Positions 61,149-64,000 of a stretch of DNA of 64,000 bases are shown in pieces. The first letter of the stretch is position 1, and every line of letters starts with the position of its first letter. The position numbers and the translations under genes are program-made. The notes under the pieces are model-generated. The model ran no database searches, was not told the origin of the DNA, and was given only the letters and a program-made list of their open reading frames with translations. The stretch is from Pseudoscleropodium purum. Lineage: Eukaryota; Streptophyta; Bryopsida; Hypnales; Brachytheciaceae. The DNA lies in the NCBI GenBank assembly GCA_963969395.1, contig OZ017797.1:40424001-40488000 (forward strand), written 5' to 3'.

Positions 61149-62063
61149 CTAATTCCTTGATGTAGCAAGCTCTAAAGCATGTTCCAATCGTGCAATTTCT
61201 TGTCTGAGATTGTTGATGACTTGGTTCTTTTCTTCCAACACCGCCCTCGACGTGTGCTTGTAATCGTGCAGACGATTAATTTCTTCGTGTTTTTCAGCAA
61301 GTTCGTTCCTCAAGGCCGAGATTGTATCATATACATTTCTTCTATTTTCAGTGGGTTGTGCGTAAACTTCCTCGTGCACTTCATTTTGGATTTCATGTTG
61401 AGGTTGAGGATCTCGAGCATATTGTAGGGCCCTCCTCCGCCTACCACGTTGTTCCCCTTTGGCCGTTAGAGGACGCGGTGGAGTACGTGCTCCATCTGAA
61501 TCGTCATCCGTCGTAGAATCCTCGGTGTCATCATGAGCTGTAGGGGGATTTACGATTGTCTTCAAGTGCCCCAACCCACCTTTGGGAAACGTTAGAACAC
61601 CCATTGGAATTAGTCCATTGCTTGGATGAGGAACTTTTATTTTGGAACCTCTCTCCTTGATGGTTGACCAATCCACCCTCTTCCCTAGCGTGACCTCTGC
61701 GTGTACTCCTCTTGCAATGAAAAGGTGAACTTCATTGCGCTCCACCTTCGCTCTATTGTAAAGGACTTGGTAGACTTCAATGCACCGATTTTTGAATGCA
61801 TCATTCATGCAATATCGCAAATTTGCTTTGTGGAAGTATTGGTGGTAGTGGTGTCGTTCTTCAGGAAAGGCCTTGTCGATGTGACACCACTCAATGTAAT
61901 CCGCACACGTGTCCATGCTCCACGGGTCCTGTACTTCCTCCCACCCCTTGAAAGCAATTTTTAATGGATTTCGTAAAACATGCATCCGCTTCTTCTGTAC
62001 CTGTCCACTTCTCTTTCTTGTTTTATCTCGCTCGTTTTTCGTCATCCGTGGTGATGTGTCCAT
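61149..62063 (-). CDS. Paralogue of the RING-H2 protein lacking the RING
   Basis: 304 residues from ATG 62063 (MDTSPRMTKNERDKTRKRSG). It is closely similar to residues 1-180 of the protein at 56903-59011: CADYIEWCHIDKAF, YFHKANLRYC, NAFKNRC-like and LFIARGVHAEV motifs, then GKRVDWSTIKERGSKIK, which is identical. It keeps the acidic linker (DDTEDSTTDDDSDGARTPPR) and the coiled coil (LRNELAEKHEEINRL) but stops right after it (ELATSRN). The RING and the Trp-rich C-terminus are absent. It could be a truncated copy or a functional short form acting through the N-domain and coiled coil (inference). Its 5' leader also resembles that of the long gene (CCACCTCTGAGCTGGTTG versus CCACCTCTAAGCTGGTTG). 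This is stronger evidence for a common origin than coding similarity alone. Confidence 0.8.
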   Translation of the reverse strand: MDTSPRMTKNERDKTRKRSGQVQKKRMHVLRNPLKIAFKGWEEVQDPWSMDTCADYIEWCHIDKAFPEERHHYHQYFHKANLRYCMNDAFKNRCIEVYQVLYNRAKVERNEVHLFIARGVHAEVTLGKRVDWSTIKERGSKIKVPHPSNGLIPMGVLTFPKGGLGHLKTIVNPPTAHDDTEDSTTDDDSDGARTPPRPLTAKGEQRGRRRRALQYARDPQPQHEIQNEVHEEVYAQPTENRRNVYDTISALRNELAEKHEEINRLHDYKHTSRAVLEEKNQVINNLRQEIARLEHALELATSRN

Positions 62064-62190
62064 CGCACGATGTTTGTGCAACAAAAATGACGTGGAATGT
62101 GATTTAGGGCCCACTGAGACGCCCAGACAACCAGCTCAGAGGTGGCGCACGAGGGAGTTCAGAGGGCAGAAAGTGAGGAGGCGGGCACGG

Positions 62191-62202
62191 CCTTTTATAC
62201 CG
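62191..62202 (-). promoter_or_regulatory. TATA box of the short paralogue
   Basis: GGTATAAAAGGC on minus, about 130 bp before ATG 62063 and directly beside array D. Confidence 0.72.
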
Positions 62203-62221
62203 GGGAGCGCGGACGTCAAGG

Positions 62222-62325
62222 CAGGGGCGGGGACGTACTCGCATCCAGGGCGGGGATGTACTGGGTATAGGCGGGGACGTACTCGCGACAGGGCGGGGAC
62301 GTACTCGCGGGGTGGGCGGGGAAGT
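62222..62325 (+). repeat. GGCGGGGACGTACT array D, shared by two divergent genes
   Basis: Four copies of GGCGGGGAYGTACTSG plus a final GGGCGGGGAAG, spaced about 22 bp. It lies between the TATA boxes of the minus-strand short paralogue and the plus-strand kinase-like gene, so it could act as a bidirectional promoter. Confidence 0.88.
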
Positions 62326-62340
62326 GGTTTTTGCCTTCCC

Positions 62341-62348
62341 TATATATT
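62341..62348 (+). promoter_or_regulatory. TATA-like box of the kinase-like gene
   Basis: TATATATT about 150 bp before ATG 62495, just past the end of array D. Confidence 0.55.
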
Positions 62349-62494
62349 TTTTTTTTGCTCATTTTGACATTGCCAGGCCTTCACTTTTAGCCTCACGTGT
62401 TAGTTCGCGATTTGCGGCCTATACAGTGAGTCGGAGGGTGCACAGGTGTGGCGCTTTATTTGTACGGGAGATTTTCGAATTTTTTTCGAATACT

Positions 62495-64000
62495 ATGGCT
62501 GCATCAGGAAGTGATTCGACGGGGAAACGCCCAATGGCTTGGGACTTGGATGTGCCCATCGAAGAAATAGTTGTTGCTGAGCAGAGCACTCAACCGTCAT
62601 CATCTTCGAATCCGACATCATCAAGTCATAAGAAAGTAAAACCGGCGCGACCCGATTGGCCTCCGATAGAGTACACACAAAAGGCACGATCAATAGGTGT
62701 GGATTTTTATCGACGACGAAGTTTAGCAATGTTGGAGAGGGAGTACGTCAACAAGAACGAAAATGGTTACCATGAACTCTTGGAGAAGCTACGTTACGAG
62801 ATTGAAGTGACTATGGAATCATCTGAAGACTTCAACAATTACCAAGATTATTGGTTAGCTTCGGAGTGGCTTGAAAAAACTGTGAAGGCTTTGGCAACAA
62901 ATATCGTGACGCAATGGCGTTACGATGCTAATAAAAAGGAGAATAGAACTGACTGGGATGTTGTAGACGAGGAACTTTTTGAAAAACTATCGATGATCGA
63001 GACATTTTGCCAAGGTTTTTCAAAATCACGGGCACGAGGAAAATTACCATGGAAGGAATCGATGGAGAATGCTGTATTGACGCACTGCGTTAGTGGAACG
63101 TTTCAGTGGCTTGACAGCTCAATAAAAGTTGTACAGATGTCGGGATTTACAGCAGAAGGAGGGTATGGGACTGTGATGAAGGTGCACATCACAAGACTGA
63201 ACAACATGCCAATGTGGATGGATTTTGCCGAGAAACGTCTCAAAGAAGAGAATCAGAAGAAAAAACGTTTGGAAATCATAAATGAGGCTGGAGGATGTCC
63301 CGTGAAGCATCCAGGCATCATCAGACTTTCGTATTTGAATCCCAAAACAATGGCCGGTTATTCGTTGTGGTGGAATGGTGGATCTTTGGCAAATTTTTGG
63401 AAGAATATGGACAACAAGGTTTCTGAGGTGCTGGAAATCGAAGACATTGTTAAGCAACACGACTCAGAGCTGAGCAAAGCACAACTGGAATGGGTTGCAA
63501 CGTATAGGAAAAATCGCGTTGCATTGGCGTTGTCCTTGCTTGTGACAGTCTAGAAATGTTACAATGAGAACTACATGCACAACGATTTATCTCCATCCAA
63601 TGTGTTGCTACATTTTGACCCTTGGAAGAAGAATAGAATATACATTGGTATATGTGATTGGGGAATATCAAGCCAAGTTGTGGAGAAGGAGCCATCAAAA
63701 TATGGCTATGACAGCATGGAAAAGCTAGCGAAAGTGAAGCAGGTGAAAAAATTTGTTGCTCCAGAATTGTTCTATGTATACGGAAGTATAGGTTCAGAGA
63801 ACTCGCTGGAAGTGATGCAACGAAGGCATCTGTATAGTGTAGCAGCTGATACATATTCCGCAGGATGGATAGCACAAAAGATTTGAAATGAGGAGTGGGA
63901 TTCCTAGTACTTCGTTAAAGAAAAATGCATGAATTATGCATTACTTAAAACACATCTTCAAAGCTTGCAGAAGGAAGATGTGAATGATCGGGCAACTATA
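62495..64000 (+). pseudogene. Kinase-like gene with in-frame stops, runs off the window
   Basis: Starts at ATG 62495 (MAASGSDSTGKRPMAWDLD) with a ~200-residue N-terminal region of unknown type (WPPIEYTQKARSIG). A protein-kinase-like domain follows: Gly loop EGGYGTV near 63160, a possible VAIK-like DFAEKRL, WWNGGSLANFW in place of the hinge, catalytic loop YMHNDLSPSNVLL (HND for HRD, Asp and Asn kept) near 63575-63610, CDWGISS (DWG for DFG) and VAPELF. A TAG at 63551 lies just before the catalytic loop, and TGA at about 63884 and TAG at about 63905 follow, so it is broken. The 52-base gap from the nearest GT is too short for a normal intron around the first stop. The 3' end lies beyond 64000. 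I do not recognise the kinase family. The promoter-side array is shared with the short RING paralogue. Confidence 0.72.

Noticed and set aside
63502..63553. Possible intron removing the stop at 63551 in the kinase-like gene
   Set aside because: The nearest GT would give a ~52-base intron, below the usual plant minimum, and further stops follow downstream.

Overview
This is nuclear DNA of a land plant. The evidence is a plant-only NAC transcription factor gene, intron-split SEC23, BCCIP/BCP1 and glycoside hydrolase 28 genes, plant-type transposons (hAT, PIF/Harbinger, CACTA) and a short run of the plant telomere unit TTTAGGG. Most of the window is very AT-rich. The genes and a few GC-rich tandem arrays stand out against that background. 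Introns are short to moderate (about 80-1100 bp), which would suit a bryophyte or another spore-bearing plant, but I cannot name the species.

Layout. 1-2.4 kb: a two-exon NAC gene on the minus strand. 2.4-31 kb: gene-poor, AT-rich DNA full of decayed transposons. It holds one PIF/Harbinger element (8506-11938) with dead copies of both its genes, small inverted-repeat elements (MITEs), a ~1.45-kb imperfect palindrome, and a dispersed family whose ends read TTAACCCCTAAAGGACC. 31.4-36.05 kb: an intact six-exon SEC23 gene (COPII coat). 39.5-43.1 kb: an intact seven-exon BCCIP/BCP1 gene with a partial tandem duplication in its first intron. 45.3-48.9 kb: an intact eight-exon secreted polygalacturonase with a Ser/Pro-rich linker.

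49.4-64 kb is the most unusual part. It holds a hAT transposase gene with a separate acidic second ORF (apparently split off by a 5-bp duplication), a RING-H2 protein of unknown family, a shortened paralogue of that RING protein lacking the RING, and a broken kinase-like gene. The 5' end of each of the four transcription units lies next to a CpG-rich array of one motif, GGCGGGGACGTACT, with a TATA-like box beside it. The same motif recurs at the far end of the hAT element. I read this as a family of mobile or mobilised genes sharing one promoter/subterminal repeat. No such system is known to me, so this is the main candidate for something undescribed.

The host genes (NAC, SEC23, BCCIP, polygalacturonase) look functionally unrelated to each other and to the repeats. 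All splice sites given are my reading of GT/AG borders, reading phase and family conservation. No transcript data were available.
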